Made by a program: the position numbers and the translations under genes. Source: Cristatella mucedo (Eukaryota; Bryozoa; Phylactolaemata; Cristatellidae). Taken from it: a stretch of DNA of 64,000 bases. Shown piece after piece: positions 45,775 through 58,300 of the stretch. The DNA is taken from assembly GCA_009760855.2 (NCBI GenBank), contig WPIO01000025.1, positions 727,001-791,000 of the forward strand, given 5' to 3'. Position 1 is the stretch's first letter. Each line of letters opens with the position of its first letter. Under the pieces are notes generated by a model, which worked only from the letters and a program-made list of their open reading frames with translations, was not told the DNA's origin and made no database searches.

Positions 45775-48200
45775 AATTGCCAGAGGCAGGACTGTCAACA
45801 TTTTAAAAGCATATGCTTTATTTTCTCGACAGTTGACCATCTTCAGAACATCTGTCGAATGAAAAAAATATGTCGGCCGGCATTTCTTCGCTGAAGTGCA
45901 GAGCACCAAAGGCTGATGTACGCTTAGCGGAGCATGAGTAGCAGCGTCAAGCGCCGAACAGGAGCTTGACACCGAATTAGTCTGCTACCGAGACTCATTG
46001 AATTGAAAGTAAAGTGGAAATAATTCATGCGATCATGGCCAAATGCCTCCAGCCTATCTTATTAAAGTAGACCTTGAGGGATACGACCTGTCCAAGGAGT
46101 TAGATACGGGGTCGAGCGTATCAACATTTCCAGCAACCGCATATAAAAAAATTATGCTAGCATCTCTGCCTCTTCAGAAAACGTCAGCACTACTACACCC
46201 ATTTGGGAGTGTGCAAACCATACAGCCAGTGAGAGTTATACGGCCTACGGTACGCTATTGATCGCTCACAACACGGTTTCGTCTTTTGTAATTGACGAGC
46301 AACATGTTGCACTGCTATGCAGAAATGGATTGCTGCACTTAACCTTGACTTCTCCTGTGTCAGCGAGTCTCACCAGATGTCCATTCGAGGACGACGTATC
46401 GGTGCTACTATCGAAGTACTCCGAACTCTTCAAAGGTTCTCTCGGTAAGTTCGCTGGCTTAAACGCTGCCCTACATCATAAGTCAAGAACTGTGCCATTG
46501 CATTAGAAGCATAGGGCTGTGCCATTCGCTAAAAGAGAAAAATGTTAGAAGGAACTTCCGAATTTCGAAAGTTATGGTTGTATCACTAAAATAGAGCAGA
46601 GCGCATTGGCCTTGCCGTTTGTACCACTCATAAAACCTGACGGGAGTGTTCGTCTGTATGATAAATTTAAGGTCACGTTAAATCCTAACCTCATTGCTGA
46701 CAAGAGCCCAATGCCACCCGTTGAAAATCTTCAGGAAAATATTAAAGGCGGGTTATTGTTCACCACTTGACCTGTCTAGCTCCCTTGCTCAGATACCACG
46801 AGGGCAACTAAACGATGCATCTCGGCAATACGTTACTATAACTACACATAAGGGACTCTTTGCCTACAACCACCTCCCTTTCGGCGTTGCCTCTGCACCA
46901 GCAATCCACCAGAGAGCTATGGACTAGTTGTTGTTGGGATTAAATTGTGTTATGCGTTATCAAGACATCTTTATAACGGTTATAGACTGGGTCTCCAAGC
47001 TTACAAATCTCGAAGCTGTGTTGCAAAAACAAAGTGCTGCTGGCTTAAATATTCTTCTCGATAAATGCACATTTTTGCCATCTTCAATTGTCTATTCCTG
47101 TGACTGGGGATAGTCAAGCTCAACCTACACCCTACTAACGACAAAGTTAAAGCAATTAAAGCAGCACCTACACTACGAGACATCGGCGAACTAAGATCTT
47201 TCGTGGGTCTAGTACAGTAATACCGAAATTTCTTGCCGGATCTGCAGTCTCGCAAATTTCCAAATCCTGATGAGCAGCCGATAGCTATTGATTCAAGGAG
47301 CTTCCGCAGCAGAGAGAGAAATTAGTCTCATATTGATGTGTGGCACTATTACGGATCTTTGGTGTCCTCCGCTTCAACGTTTATATTTGCCGAAGAACTG
47401 CTATGCTGCAAACTGACCACAAGCCACTAGTAACAATCTTGGGGCCTAAAAAGGGCATCCTGCCCATTGCATCGCTGCGAATGCAACGGAAGGCCACAAA
47501 ATTGTCCGCATATACTCTTAGGACTGAGTATCCATGGTTCGAGGATCATGCAAACGCAGATGCCATGTCTAGACTATCTCAAACTTGCTTAGTCAAGGAG
47601 TAAGAGCAGATGAGACTTTTTCACATCGCCCAGTTTGCACCCTTACCTGTAACATTTCAGGAGATGCGAAAAAGCTGCAGCTAGATCCAACCCCAATAAA
47701 GGCCTACGGGATGACTGTAAAATAATGGCGGAACTACGACCGCGTGCCCCAAATCTTGAGGCATACTACATTGTTGAGAGGCACAAGGCTAATAATGCCA
47801 ACTAACCTTCGAGAAAAAATGCTCACAGAACTTCACGAAACCCACTATGGTATCGTACAAATGAAAGCCACTACCAGATATTGTGCGTGATGGCCGCACA
47901 GCGACGCTGACATCGAGGCCCTGTATGGAGCACGCCAACACTGCTATGCCGTTAGTAGTGCAGTGCCATCAAAGCCACATCCTTGAACGACCCGTGAGAA
48001 TCCTTTGCAAAGCATACATCTAGACTTTGCCGGTCCTATGGACAATTACCATTTTTTATAGTGGGTGACGCTTTAAAAAAGTGTCCTAAAGAGTTCACCA
48101 TGAGAAACGCCATTTCTTAGTCTACCATACCAGCACTAAGAGTTTTGTGAATGTTGCTCACCACGGCCTGACTTGAGTCGTTGTCAGTGATAAGAGTCCA
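45775..48200 (+). mobile_element. Ty3/Gypsy retrotransposon remnant, left part (NC, PR, RT, RNase H, integrase start)
   Basis: In order: a nucleocapsid zinc-knuckle remnant at 45778-45870 whose second knuckle keeps the C-x2-x-x4-H-x4-C spacing (45814-45855) but has Phe for the second Cys; protease with LDTGSSVS (about 46099); RT with LIKPDGSVRLYDKFKVTLNP (46630), SPMPPVENL, LFAYNHLPFGVASAP (46858), and RYQDIFI where Y-x-DD is expected, so one catalytic Asp is missing; a collapsed connection region (47225-47290, apparently tens of residues deleted); RNase H with QTDHKPLVTILGPKKGIL and HANADAMSRL; integrase with a decayed zinc-binding part and FIVGDALKKCPKEF (about 48045). Many stops. Integrase is cut at 48200 by LINE-A. 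No LTRs were found. Confidence 0.88.
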
Positions 48201-49719
48201 TAATAATAACAAAAATAATAATATTAACAACCTTGATAAAACGATCTCATAGAACTCGATCTCTGTCTAGGATATTTAAATTTTCTGCAAAGGAAACACG
48301 AACAGATGGTTACTGGTAGCATGCTCGATAAACAACAAGAATAGCATGGTTAGGGATGACATGCACAAGGTCAGCATGCAAATGTGGTTAGTGGCAGCAT
48401 GCATAGTGTCAGCACGCATAAGCACATGACGCACGAGTCACATGGACCTACTAAATGCTGTCCTAAATAAGTGTGTTTTTAAGTTCTTTTTAAATGTGGT
48501 CAAGTCAGGGGATGTTGTGACGCAAGTCGGGAGTGAGTTCCAGGCTTTAGGAGCATACGAACTAAATGTACAGTCTCCAAAGGATTTGAGTTTTGAACGA
48601 GGTATTGTTAAACTGTTGGATTCCGAAAAGCGGGTGGTTCGATGCTTGGCCTGGTGGGGGAGTAGATCTGACAGATAGGCTGGAACCAAAGAATGAAGTG
48701 ACCTAAAAGTGAGCGACAAAACCTTGAAATCGATCCGTTGCTTGACTGGTAGCCAGTGCAGGTTGGTGAAAAGTGGTGTGATGTGGCAACTGCGATGCTC
48801 ACGACAGACAAGCCTAGCTGCAGAGTTTTGCATCAGCTGTAATCGCCTTATTGCACATGCCGGTAGGCCAGCAAGCAGTGACTTACAGAAGTCAAGATGC
48901 GATGTCAGAAATGCATCAAAAAACTTGGACGTGGTATCCTTATCTAAACAAGCCCGAATCTTAGCAATTTTATGTATCTAAAAGTGAGCAGGTTTGATTG
49001 TAGAGCTGATGTATCGTCTAACAAGAGGTCACTTTGGAACATGACACCTAGATTTCGAGTTGATTGAGCAGGAGATATGCTGGCAGAGCCAATTTTGAGC
49101 GTTAGCTTTTTCAACTTTTGAATCATACTGGGTTTTTCCATAAATAATAAGTTTTATGATCGTTTGGTTTTAGGAAATTTGCTGCCATCCATGTGCGGAT
49201 GTCATCAATACATGCAGCGAGGTAGTTGAGAGAATTCGAGGTGCTCGAAGGCTGGGAGGGATCAAAGCAACGGTACAACTGAATGTCATCTGCATAGAAT
49301 AGAAAGCCTAGATTGTGCTTGGCAATCACATCAGCAACAGGGAGAGTATAAACCGTGAAAAGAACCGGACCTAGCACGGAGCCCTGAGGTACCCCATATT
49401 TCAGAGGTACCTCGGATGATCTTTGTCCATTCACATAAATACTCTGGAGTCGCCCACTGAGATAGGACCTGAACCACTGCAGAGCAGTGCCAGTGATGCC
49501 CATGCGAGATGAGAGGCGCTCTAGAAGAACTTTGTGATCGATAGTATCAAAAGCTACCGAAAGATCGAGCAAAACAAGCAGAGATACTCTACCCATTTCT
49601 GCATTCCTGAGTAGGTCGTTGTACACCCTAAGCTATGCTGATTCTGTTCAGTGATTAGCTCTAAAGCCAAACTGGAACCTACTAGCAAGGTTTGAAGTTT
49701 CCATATATGAGTTTAGCTG
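48201..49719 (-). mobile_element. LINE-A copy with the best preserved RT, inserted into Ty3/Gypsy integrase
   Basis: Minus strand. An open frame 49626-49123 (167 codons) carries LLVLLDLSVAFDTIDHKVLL, YVNGQRSSEVPLKYGVPQGS, VLGPVLFTVYTLPVADVIAK and an intact FYADDIQLY box. A second open frame, 48833-48438, is the C-terminal region (NSAARLVCREHRSCHITPLF, LHWLPVKQRIDFKVLSLTF, SYAPKAWNSLPT). A frameshift and stops between them inactivate it. The 3' UTR and ATT tail sit at 48201-48440. GTCCA flanks both sides (48196-48200 and 49720-49724), and the integrase reading resumes immediately afterwards. Confidence 0.9.
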
Positions 49720-49935
49720 GTCCAACACGACACATTTTTGCTTAGCTGAATTTGCTGCCTTCATGCAGAGCAGTGGCATTAAATGCATGTTTATCTGCCC
49801 CATGCCACCCACATAGAAATGGGTGAATGCTGCGAAGTTTGTGCTTCGTTCCTTCAAGAGATCCTGCGCAGCATCTACTGGGATAGTGCTGACACCAAAT
49901 GAGAAATTGATTGGAAAATGTATGGTTGCTATGCT
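49720..49935 (+). mobile_element. Ty3/Gypsy integrase, continuation after the LINE-A insertion
   Basis: Resumes with THFCLAEFAAFMQSSGIKC and FICPMPPT, the block that normally follows the integrase D-N-G motif; then KFVLRSFKRS, as in the family's AER-V-x-x-F-K stretch, with one in-frame stop between them. It belongs to the element at 45775-48200. The first half ends at VVSDKS, one or two residues past the second catalytic Asp. Confidence 0.85.
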
Positions 49936-49939
49936 GTGT

Positions 49940-50560
49940 TAAAACAGTAAAATTAACTTTAGTGCATGATAACTTGCTGAGAAATCATTGAATTGCTTGT
50001 ATAACTTCTGAGACGTTGTGACCATTCAGTTTGATTTAGCTCAACAATACACAGTTGCGTAAGTTTAATCATTAGCAAAAACTATATTCATAGCATTTCG
50101 TGCATATTTTTTATAAATACAATTTTAACATGAAAGCATTGGGAATAAAAATGTTACATGTGTATTCGACTTTCAAGGTCTCACTGAAGCCTAAGTTCAA
50201 AGCCTCATCATTAATCCGATGTAATTGTAATGACGGCAATCATCATGTGATACTTGAAGTAAAAGACAGCAGAGGTAATTCCATATAAAAAGTTACCTGA
50301 GGCCGTCGGAAGCGGAACTGTGTGCCAAAAAAATATACAAAGTCGGGAAAAGATCCCAGAAATTCTGCTAAAACTGATAACCAAGCAACTCTACCGATTA
50401 CTAAGTTATTCAGCTACTGAGATTCATCGTTCCTTAGTATTTATTGTTGCCGAGGCTCGTAAATTAGGTACCTCCCATAATAAATTCACTCCTGAAAAAC
50501 GAGATGGTAAGATACGCATGCTGATAACATGCTGATAAGATTACATGTAATGATGTGGCT
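49940..50560. repeat. Partial third copy of the ~2.2 kb unit
   Basis: Matches only the right third of the unit: GCTTGTATAACTTCTGAG, TCAAGGTCTCACTGAAGCCT, GCAATCATCATGTGATACTT, AAAAGATCCCAGAAATTCTG, CTAAAACTGATAACCAAG, AGTTATTCAGCTACTGAGAT. It follows the Gypsy remnant and, like copy B, is followed closely by a LINE-A 5' end. Confidence 0.8.
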
Positions 50561-50574
50561 TATTTATCCTAAAG

Positions 50575-51310
50575 ACGAGTAGGATCGGAGAGTCTGCAGC
50601 TGATGTCCACTATTGTTTCGAGCCGTCCTGAGCGCTTTTCCACCAGCACTGCTGTGAATTACTTTAACTTAGTGGTCATCGGGCCCTCTGTCGCTCTCCA
50701 TGGCCAATGTGTGCCTTTTGAACGCTTGCTAAAAGGGAAATTAACCTTAAGAGTAATCTACATAATTCTTGATTTTGCTCTTGACCTGCTTGTTTCACCA
50801 AGACCTGTCTAAAATTAAAATTGGTTAAAATTGGTTAAAACTGACTGCTGGTTAAAATTGACCGACCACCTGATCAAAATAAACGCCATCCCGACGGGCT
50901 TTCCTGTCTCTTGTACCCCAAAAAATTTCAACTTGTGCGGAAGTTTCCATTATCAAACGCCCCTCCCATAATTCAATTTATGTTCAGTTCCCTCGAAGAC
51001 GTCTTTCGAATCTCTTTTTCTTAAGCTCCTCGAACAGCACCTGACTACTAGTGGCAGTAATTTACCCCTCCCCAGGAACCAAATGATCCTACATTTCAGA
51101 TTTTACTTATCTCAATTCAATTCGCTGTGTAAAAAATTGTACCATTCCCATCCTTGATGATGTTAACATTCATTTCAAAGAATTTCATGGCGCCCCAACT
51201 TCAAATTGTGTACTTTGATTAATGCTTTCATGTGTTTCAGGTGCATGAACCCAATCACAAAAATCATCGAACACTCGATCAAATATCCTTCCACGATTGT
51301 TATTTATCTT
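50575..51310 (+). mobile_element. LINE-A-like 5' end with decayed endonuclease
   Basis: Parallels the 5' end of the 30.4 kb copy: TCGAGC...CTGAGCGCTTTTCC, then VAVIYPSPGT near 51055, DDVNIHF near 51158 (GDFNIHF position) and HRTLDQI near 51275. Stops are frequent. The RT part is absent, so both 3' truncation and decay have occurred. Confidence 0.6.
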
Positions 51311-52469
51311 CTTGAATTATTAATAAACTCTGCACATGTGACCTTATGAAGGTCTCCTTCATTCTAAGACCCACTGGACCAGATTACAGCCGGAATTATG
51401 GCCAAAAAATAAAAATATTTTTGTTTTACAATTGCTCTGGACATATGCTATGCTTGGTTTTTGACTGGACGTGCGTGCCCACGAAAAATTTAAAACGTCG
51501 GGGTAAAATACTAGCAACGAGAGGTAATGGCAGAATTGAAGCATGCAAGAAAACCTAGTTGCACATGTGCATTGCCGGGTAGCCGCCATCAATCGTCAAG
51601 ATTGCTCTTGTACAATCGCTGATGAGCCAGCAAACAGGCAAAAGACGCGAAAACTAGTCGTCACAGTACTATCACTTTTCACAGTCAAACTACAACAAGT
51701 GCAATTGAAATACCCGCCTCCTCTTTTAGCTCTGAACCACTATCGCATCCGCTCCTCAAGGTGCCATCAAAGCGTTTGGAAGTCAGCGAGCTTGTATTGT
51801 GATTTTAATCTGCCCTTATTATCTGAACCGACAGAAGATGATACGCAAAAGCTGTGTAATCTTGGAGGCCACTGGCAATAAACTGCAGATGAATGGACGT
51901 AGCTACTGGATAATGGAAAATATTTAACCCCAACTACAATGCTAAGATGGACGCGATATCTACAGAAATTGTTTGTCGTTACAACGCCTTAATTATTACG
52001 TTTGCCATCAAACGTCCGCTATCGTTTTATAGTATTCTAATCTGAGCTGCTGCACCTGTGTCAGATGTCTTTCTGAATTTGTATGAATCTCTCTGGATTG
52101 CTTTTCTTCTGTATCTTCATGATTAATCTAAGTCGACTTGCGATTCCCGAGTTCTCTCTTTTCCTATATATGGATAGTTCCTTGTTATCTTTCCTATCGG
52201 TTCATCTATGAGAATGACCTCCCACATTTTTGTCCAGCCAACTTCCATTATTTTCCTACCTGCTCCACCATGCTGCTGCGTTCATACTTTCGAAGTTGTC
52301 TGTCACACCTACTCTGTCTTGCCTGCTTTCTTTTCTGACGTAAATGCTTCTCTAAATGTATAGGTTGTCCTATAAGTCATCGATGCCTTTTTAATTAAGA
52401 TTTATTTAGTCTGACTTCACGGTTGCACCATTCAGTGACAAAACTGCCCATGAATGTCTAGAGTCAAAC
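51311..52469. other. No recognisable gene
   Basis: A 112-codon plus frame at 51543-51881 has no signature. Confidence 0.5.
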
Positions 52470-52580
52470 TTCACGATTCGTTTTGTACATTGTGCGTGTC
52501 ACCACTAACCATATTTACATGCTGACATGAAGCATGCTTTCTCTAAACATATTATGCTTACTGACACTGTGCACGCTATG
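52470..52580 (+). mobile_element. LINE-A 3' UTR scraps
   Basis: TTCACGATTCGTTTTGTAC, GTGCGTGTCACCACTAACCA, TTACATGCTGACATGAAGCA and TGACACTGTGCACGCT recall the LINE-A 3' UTR but in scrambled order; no tail. Confidence 0.4.
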
Positions 52581-52584
52581 CTGT

Positions 52585-52750
52585 ATGACAGTGTCTCCGG
52601 CGGAGACTGTTCTAGTGGGAGTCTCACGGAGACACAGCGGGCGCACGTGGAAAAATTAAACTAACAAGCTGCCGAAATATGCGGTAAAGGTAGGTTCGCA
52701 CCAGCTAAATAACCGATCCAGCTCCTAAAAATGGGGCACTGGCTCACGTT
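52585..52750. repeat. Relative of the possible solo LTR
   Basis: TGTATGACAGTGTCTCCGGC, GTGGGAGTCTCACGGAGACA, later CTCCTAAAAATGGGGCACTG. Collinear with 38197-38360, though diverged. No internal retroelement coding was recognised to either side. Confidence 0.4.
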
Positions 52751-55327
52751 GCTCAACCTTTGATTTGTCAACGACGACTCGGAGCTGCTTCTACTTTTCA
52801 CTAGCAGTATTTCGACGTGCAAGTTTAGACCAGCATTCCATCACGCAGCTGCGACGCCTAGCACGGTATCAAACGCACGTCGTGTTTCGACTGAGATACT
52901 TCCGCTTCAGGCTTACGCCGAGCAGGCTCGACACATTTGTAACACGTACGTACCCATTTAGTAACTTCTGCCAGCAGCTGAGCCTGCATACAGTTAAAGC
53001 TCACTATAGAGCCAGCAATTCAAGCGAATGCGAAAGCTCTATAACTGTCGACAAAGCCCTGCTGCTCACTGTACATCTTGCAACATCCCTGAGGCCTATG
53101 CATTACTAAGTAATGCCAGATGAATCGATTCGCAGTGCAAAGACGTACGGAGCAATATTAAATAGCAGCCCCGTTTCTGCAACAGGCTTCGGGAGCAAGT
53201 TTCGCTGGAGCGCTCGGCCGACTGAGCAGAGCGAATTCGTGCACGATTGCCATGGGGCAGTTTCCGACGCTCTTCTACTCCTTACGCTTGCGAAAGCTAC
53301 TTTACTTAAACGCTACCAGGTAAGTATTTCTACTTTACGAGAAAGTGTTGGTTTAGAGTGTATATTTATTCTGAAAGTTGATTCATTATGACACGCATCG
53401 CTAGGTTACGTCTTTGCATGACAGCCATGCGGTCAGATTCGACCAACGACCACTGAGGGAATCCCCTACAACTGCACATACCTGCAGCTTCCTATCTCAC
53501 AAATCCCTCGTCTGATACTAGTTGCTGAGCTTTTTGACGTCGGCTTGACCCTCAGTAGTTCGGCTAGCAGCATAATGCGTGCAGCAGGCAATGTGTTCGA
53601 CCTGACGACTGAACGTATCAAGCCTAACGATACGGACTGAGCTCAAAAAACTTCAAGGAAGAACGGCAACCTCGAAAATAATCACAAATTTATATTAACT
53701 GCAGATGGTTTGAGAGGCATGTCCGAAAGACTCATTACAAGCTCGCACCAACCGAAATTTCAGTTACACGACCGGCCGACCTTCTCTAGGACAGGCTGTC
53801 TGTCCCAGTCAGGTTCCAGACGCACTCGCTGTATAAGCTAGCCAGGTAGAAAGTCGCGAATCTCGGTAACTGGGAGATATTCTCCATGGCGTTGCAATGC
53901 AAATATGCTCAGCTCATTTACCTCCCCAATCTCTACTCCAAAGTTAGCTGTTAAGCTCAACGGTCGTCATCGCGACGGCATTGCAGCCTCTTCCACCCCC
54001 TTCCGGGCAACTGAGTTGTTAACTTAAATCCTCACCGGGTTAGCTGGGGTTTCATGCGTAGGTCAACTGGACGACTAAGACAATCTTTACTCTCAGCTCA
54101 AGTTTACGATCCAGACCATCAGACCCGACGTGCAGACCTAAATAGAAAAAACAGTTGAGCTAATGTTTCCAGTCGTCTCACACAGAATTACGAATTAAAA
54201 GAGTGAGTGCGATGCCGAGAATAATATCGGCCATTTCACAAGCTGGCAGCCTCCGACATGCCACAGCTATTCTCAGGGAGCAACTGCTTCAACAAGGGAG
54301 TTTCAAACCACTGCCCTAGAGAGTTGTCGCAATTGATACGACACACTATAGTTCTCTGAAGTCGCTCAATATTGTCATCGGTGAGCACGAGCATGAGTAA
54401 GTCATACATCTTTCGACTCGGCGCTCTCGGGGTTGTCAGGATATTCTTGCGGCTGCGAGGGGTTACCCAGAGTTGGTAAGCACAACCAGAACGAGGCTCG
54501 TGCATGCCGAAGAAACCTTCCAGCCAAGTCAACCGAGCTGGTTTGGCTCACTCCCCGAAAATGAGGCTGTTAGCCCAGTTGGACAAACACAAAATTGACG
54601 ACACGAAGCAGCTTTGATCACTAAGAACCCATTTTGAGTAAGCAATCAACTTCACTCGATCGATGCACGCAATGAGATACGAATGTTTTACACACTGCGC
54701 ACACCGAAACAGTATCGCTAGCAGATGCCTGCGTGCACATGGGCATGTGTTGGCTCGATCCCGACGTGGTGAGCAGACGGAATCTCTGCTCGCCCAGCAG
54801 GTCGTACTCGGTGTGCGACCTGCTGAAACATAAAAGTTGGACACGAAAGCACATGAAAGTGAATCTGCACGTTTGCTATCACCGTTTAATAGAATGCACA
54901 TACGGTCAACGACGCGAAAGAGGCTATGAGTCAACGTAGAAGCGACACAGCAGCAGCACCAGCGTCCGGCAGCTTTTGGAGTGGTCCATGATGGCACAAA
55001 CTTCACTCTCGCGGTGGCCCGAGCCGATCGCCGACGCACGACCAACCTAGCACCCTGCTGTGCGAGGTGCATCGGCAGAACCAAAGCCAGAGAGTTCGGG
55101 AGAGAACGAGTCACGAGGGAGCGGTGGCAGGCATTCTGCATGAGCCACCACGAGGCCCTTCTGAACCGCTGCACATACATGCAGCTGTGCGCACATGCAG
55201 CTCCATTCGGTCGACTGCCCACGGCTGCAACCTCGCAGTGCACTGCCTCGACGGAGCCTTTTGAGTGGCTCACGGTGCACGCCCCCCTCGAACACTCGTC
55301 ATTTGCCATCGAACAGGTTCCACCATG
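52751..55327. other. GC-richer block downstream of BORCS7 with long unassigned frames
   Basis: Contains a 253-codon minus frame (55309-54548) starting 19 bp past the BORCS7 stop, an opposing plus frame (54981-55415) that overlaps BORCS7 exon 4 antisense, a 98-codon minus frame (54532-54236) and a 92-codon plus frame (53113-53391). Composition (Arg, Cys, Ser) suggests low stop density rather than genes, but part may be BORCS7 3' UTR. Confidence 0.4.
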
Positions 55328-58300
55328 TCACATGCGGCGCTTGGCTAGCGACGTCACTTGCTCGGCGACATCCTTGCATGCCTTGGCGCTGCTCTCAATA
55401 GACTCGGTCCTGTAGGGCAAAGAAAACAAAACACGGTGCTCCTGCACTGTGCACTAGGCTAATAGAATGCTACGCTTGCACTGCATCTCCTTCAGCCCTG
55501 TTTAAACAGAACTGGAGGGATTCGACAGAGCTAAAGGACTGCAGCTTCGAGACATTTCTTCGATGCCACGGACATCAGCTGAGTAGTCGACAAGGAGCTA
55601 CTTGCCGAAGACAGCACTCGCACGTTTGGCAGGTGCGGGCAGGCCACTGTATCACTACGACAGCATCGTCCCGGTGGCCTAGTGCCTGGATGTTTTACCG
55701 GAGAATTGGCGCCAACGATGATAGCTGTGTGCAGTGTTCACACTGCATTTGAGCCTTGACGGCAATCCGAAGGGCAACCCCACTTTAATAATGCAACCAC
55801 ATTACAGGGTCGGTAACAGTACGTCCTAACATCTGGCCGAAGCCATTAAAACTACTTTGCTGGTGAATGCACGTCGAGATGGCTGCAGAAGCACTTACTG
55901 ACACTGCAGGTGTGTTGAGGCAGCTGCCATTTTCTGAAGGTTCTAAAGAGAACAATGGTGAAAATCAAGAAATCGGAAATTAAGAAAATTAGCAATAGCT
56001 TTAAATGCAATACAAGCATGATCACGTATGCAGTATAACTGCATATGCCAATAACCATTCGATCATGCTTCCTTTGCACCATGTGTAAAGGGCCTAGCAG
56101 GAGATTTAGCTCTCTGGCGGTGCTACTATACAAATGTATTATTAATATTATTATTAAGCATAGGAACAGACAACTGATAATGATTCCAGCTGATCTTCAT
56201 ACATAAGGACAGATGAGGAGTGTGCAAGGTTTTATTTGTATCTCGCATTTCAATTGGCACTAGCTCTCATCACTTGATTTTTCACTGTGACGTCTGCATA
56301 TTCATTACAAATGAGCCTTCATATGCAGTTACAATGTACGCATATATATCTACATAGACAGGTAGCAAACTATTTTTCACAGGTAGCAAACGATTTTTCA
56401 CTGTGCTCACACATCTGCATATTCAAATGTAAAGCGCCCAGAAAAAGATTGAGTTCTCTGAGGGCGCTTTATCAAGTGCATTATTATAATTATTATTTTA
56501 TTCATTACAAATGAGCCTTCATATGCATTTACAATGTACGTATATATCTACATAGACAGGTAGCAAACTATACCATTGTTATGAGTGAGTGAGCAAGTTT
56601 GTAAACACGAGTCGCTGACGTCACGCTTAAGAGGACGACCTTTGTCCCACGGAGTCCGAAGTGCAGCCGTAAATTCCGTTTAACAAGACGAACGTGGTTT
56701 TGTGCATACCTTTAGAACTGCTCAAGGCCACAAGGTTTAACCAGCTACACATGAATCCACCGGCATACGTCCCATTGAATAAATCGAGTAAATTTTTCAT
56801 ACTGCAATCACAACCTAAGAAGACAGCAGTTGCTTACAGCTAAGACATGCTACAAGTAATTGTTAACGAGCATTGTTTAGATCTGACGAATGTTTGCATA
56901 TCTCTCACCTCAAATGATGTCTGAATCGCACTTTCCTGATAAGCAAAGTTCCTTGCTGCTTGCCCCAATATCTACAAGACCAAGTAAGCAGTGTACACTG
57001 AGCAACGGCAGCTGAAACGAAAGGCACATGTCTCAGTGCAGCAAATGTCGTGGTCTATCACACATCATGTCTGCATACACATACGTGCACACACACATGC
57101 ACAGACACATAATCACAAACGTATCCGTTACTATAACAGCCAATCTAGACGGCTAACATAGTGCCTAATATATGCTGAAAATATCTTCATCAATGTGACT
57201 GAAGTAGATGTGGGAGAGAGTAACTAGCCAGATTTTTTATTGGAGCCGGCCAACTGCTCTGATGTACAGACCCGACCAAACGCCAAACAATGCCAAACGG
57301 CCCATTCCAAGCAACAACCCTTCATTGGTAAATAGGAGCAGCAAAGACCAATTGTTGACGCAGGAAACCTGACAAAATACTGCAGGGGGGCGTCTCAGAA
57401 AGTCGTACGAGATGAATACCGAAAAATCGACAATTTCCCACCTTGCAAATGCTCTGTACCCACACCGTGGAAAATGCTAAGGAGATAACCATTACGCTTT
57501 TAAGTGTCCGATAAGAACGCAGTCTTGAGGAACCAACTAAATGCCTTCTGCGTTCACGGCACCTGCCGATCCCTTCCGTCATGGACTGAATTCGTCGAAC
57601 GGGTAACGGCTGTTGCAAACGAGTTAAAGCATCATCTTACTTAAAGTTCTTGGTCGCCAACACAACGTTCGCAAAGTGATAGTCCTTACTGACGGAAAAA
57701 ATACCGATGAAGCAGCACCCTGCAGCACGGCTGAAGAGCCTTAGAGGCTGGCTCAATATATGCAGCCAGCGTAACGGCTAGTGCCATAAAGAAACCATAT
57801 CCATAGCGTAAAAGAATTCTATTCGACAGCTATGGGGAGCTATGGGTGTCCAGAACCAGCCATAACATACAACTCACTCACAGTGCGACGCCACTCACTC
57901 ACAGTGCGACGTCTAGAGCACAACTCTACTACCTGGCTGGATATCTCACTTATGACTCGCGCTTTGTATGCCACCTAACCAAGTTATGAAATAGCGTCTT
58001 TACAATAATTTTAATTTATGAAACAAAAAACAATATCTAGACAGACATAGCGTGGCTTCTGCAGTTCGCTACAGTTTCACGGCAGATCCTAAAAAATCGG
58101 GATCGTAAGTCATAAGTCGACGGAGTCCGCTTTGAGGTTCAAAGTCCGAAAGTAAAACCACTGAATATCGTGCGTGTAAAATATATAAGATTAGTAATCT
58201 TTTGCGAATAGTCCTGCAAGGAGACTGTGCTAGCTACAGCCTGAGTGATGAGACATTTATATTTGATAGCTCGGAAAAAAGGCCAGTCTATCGTTGCGTA

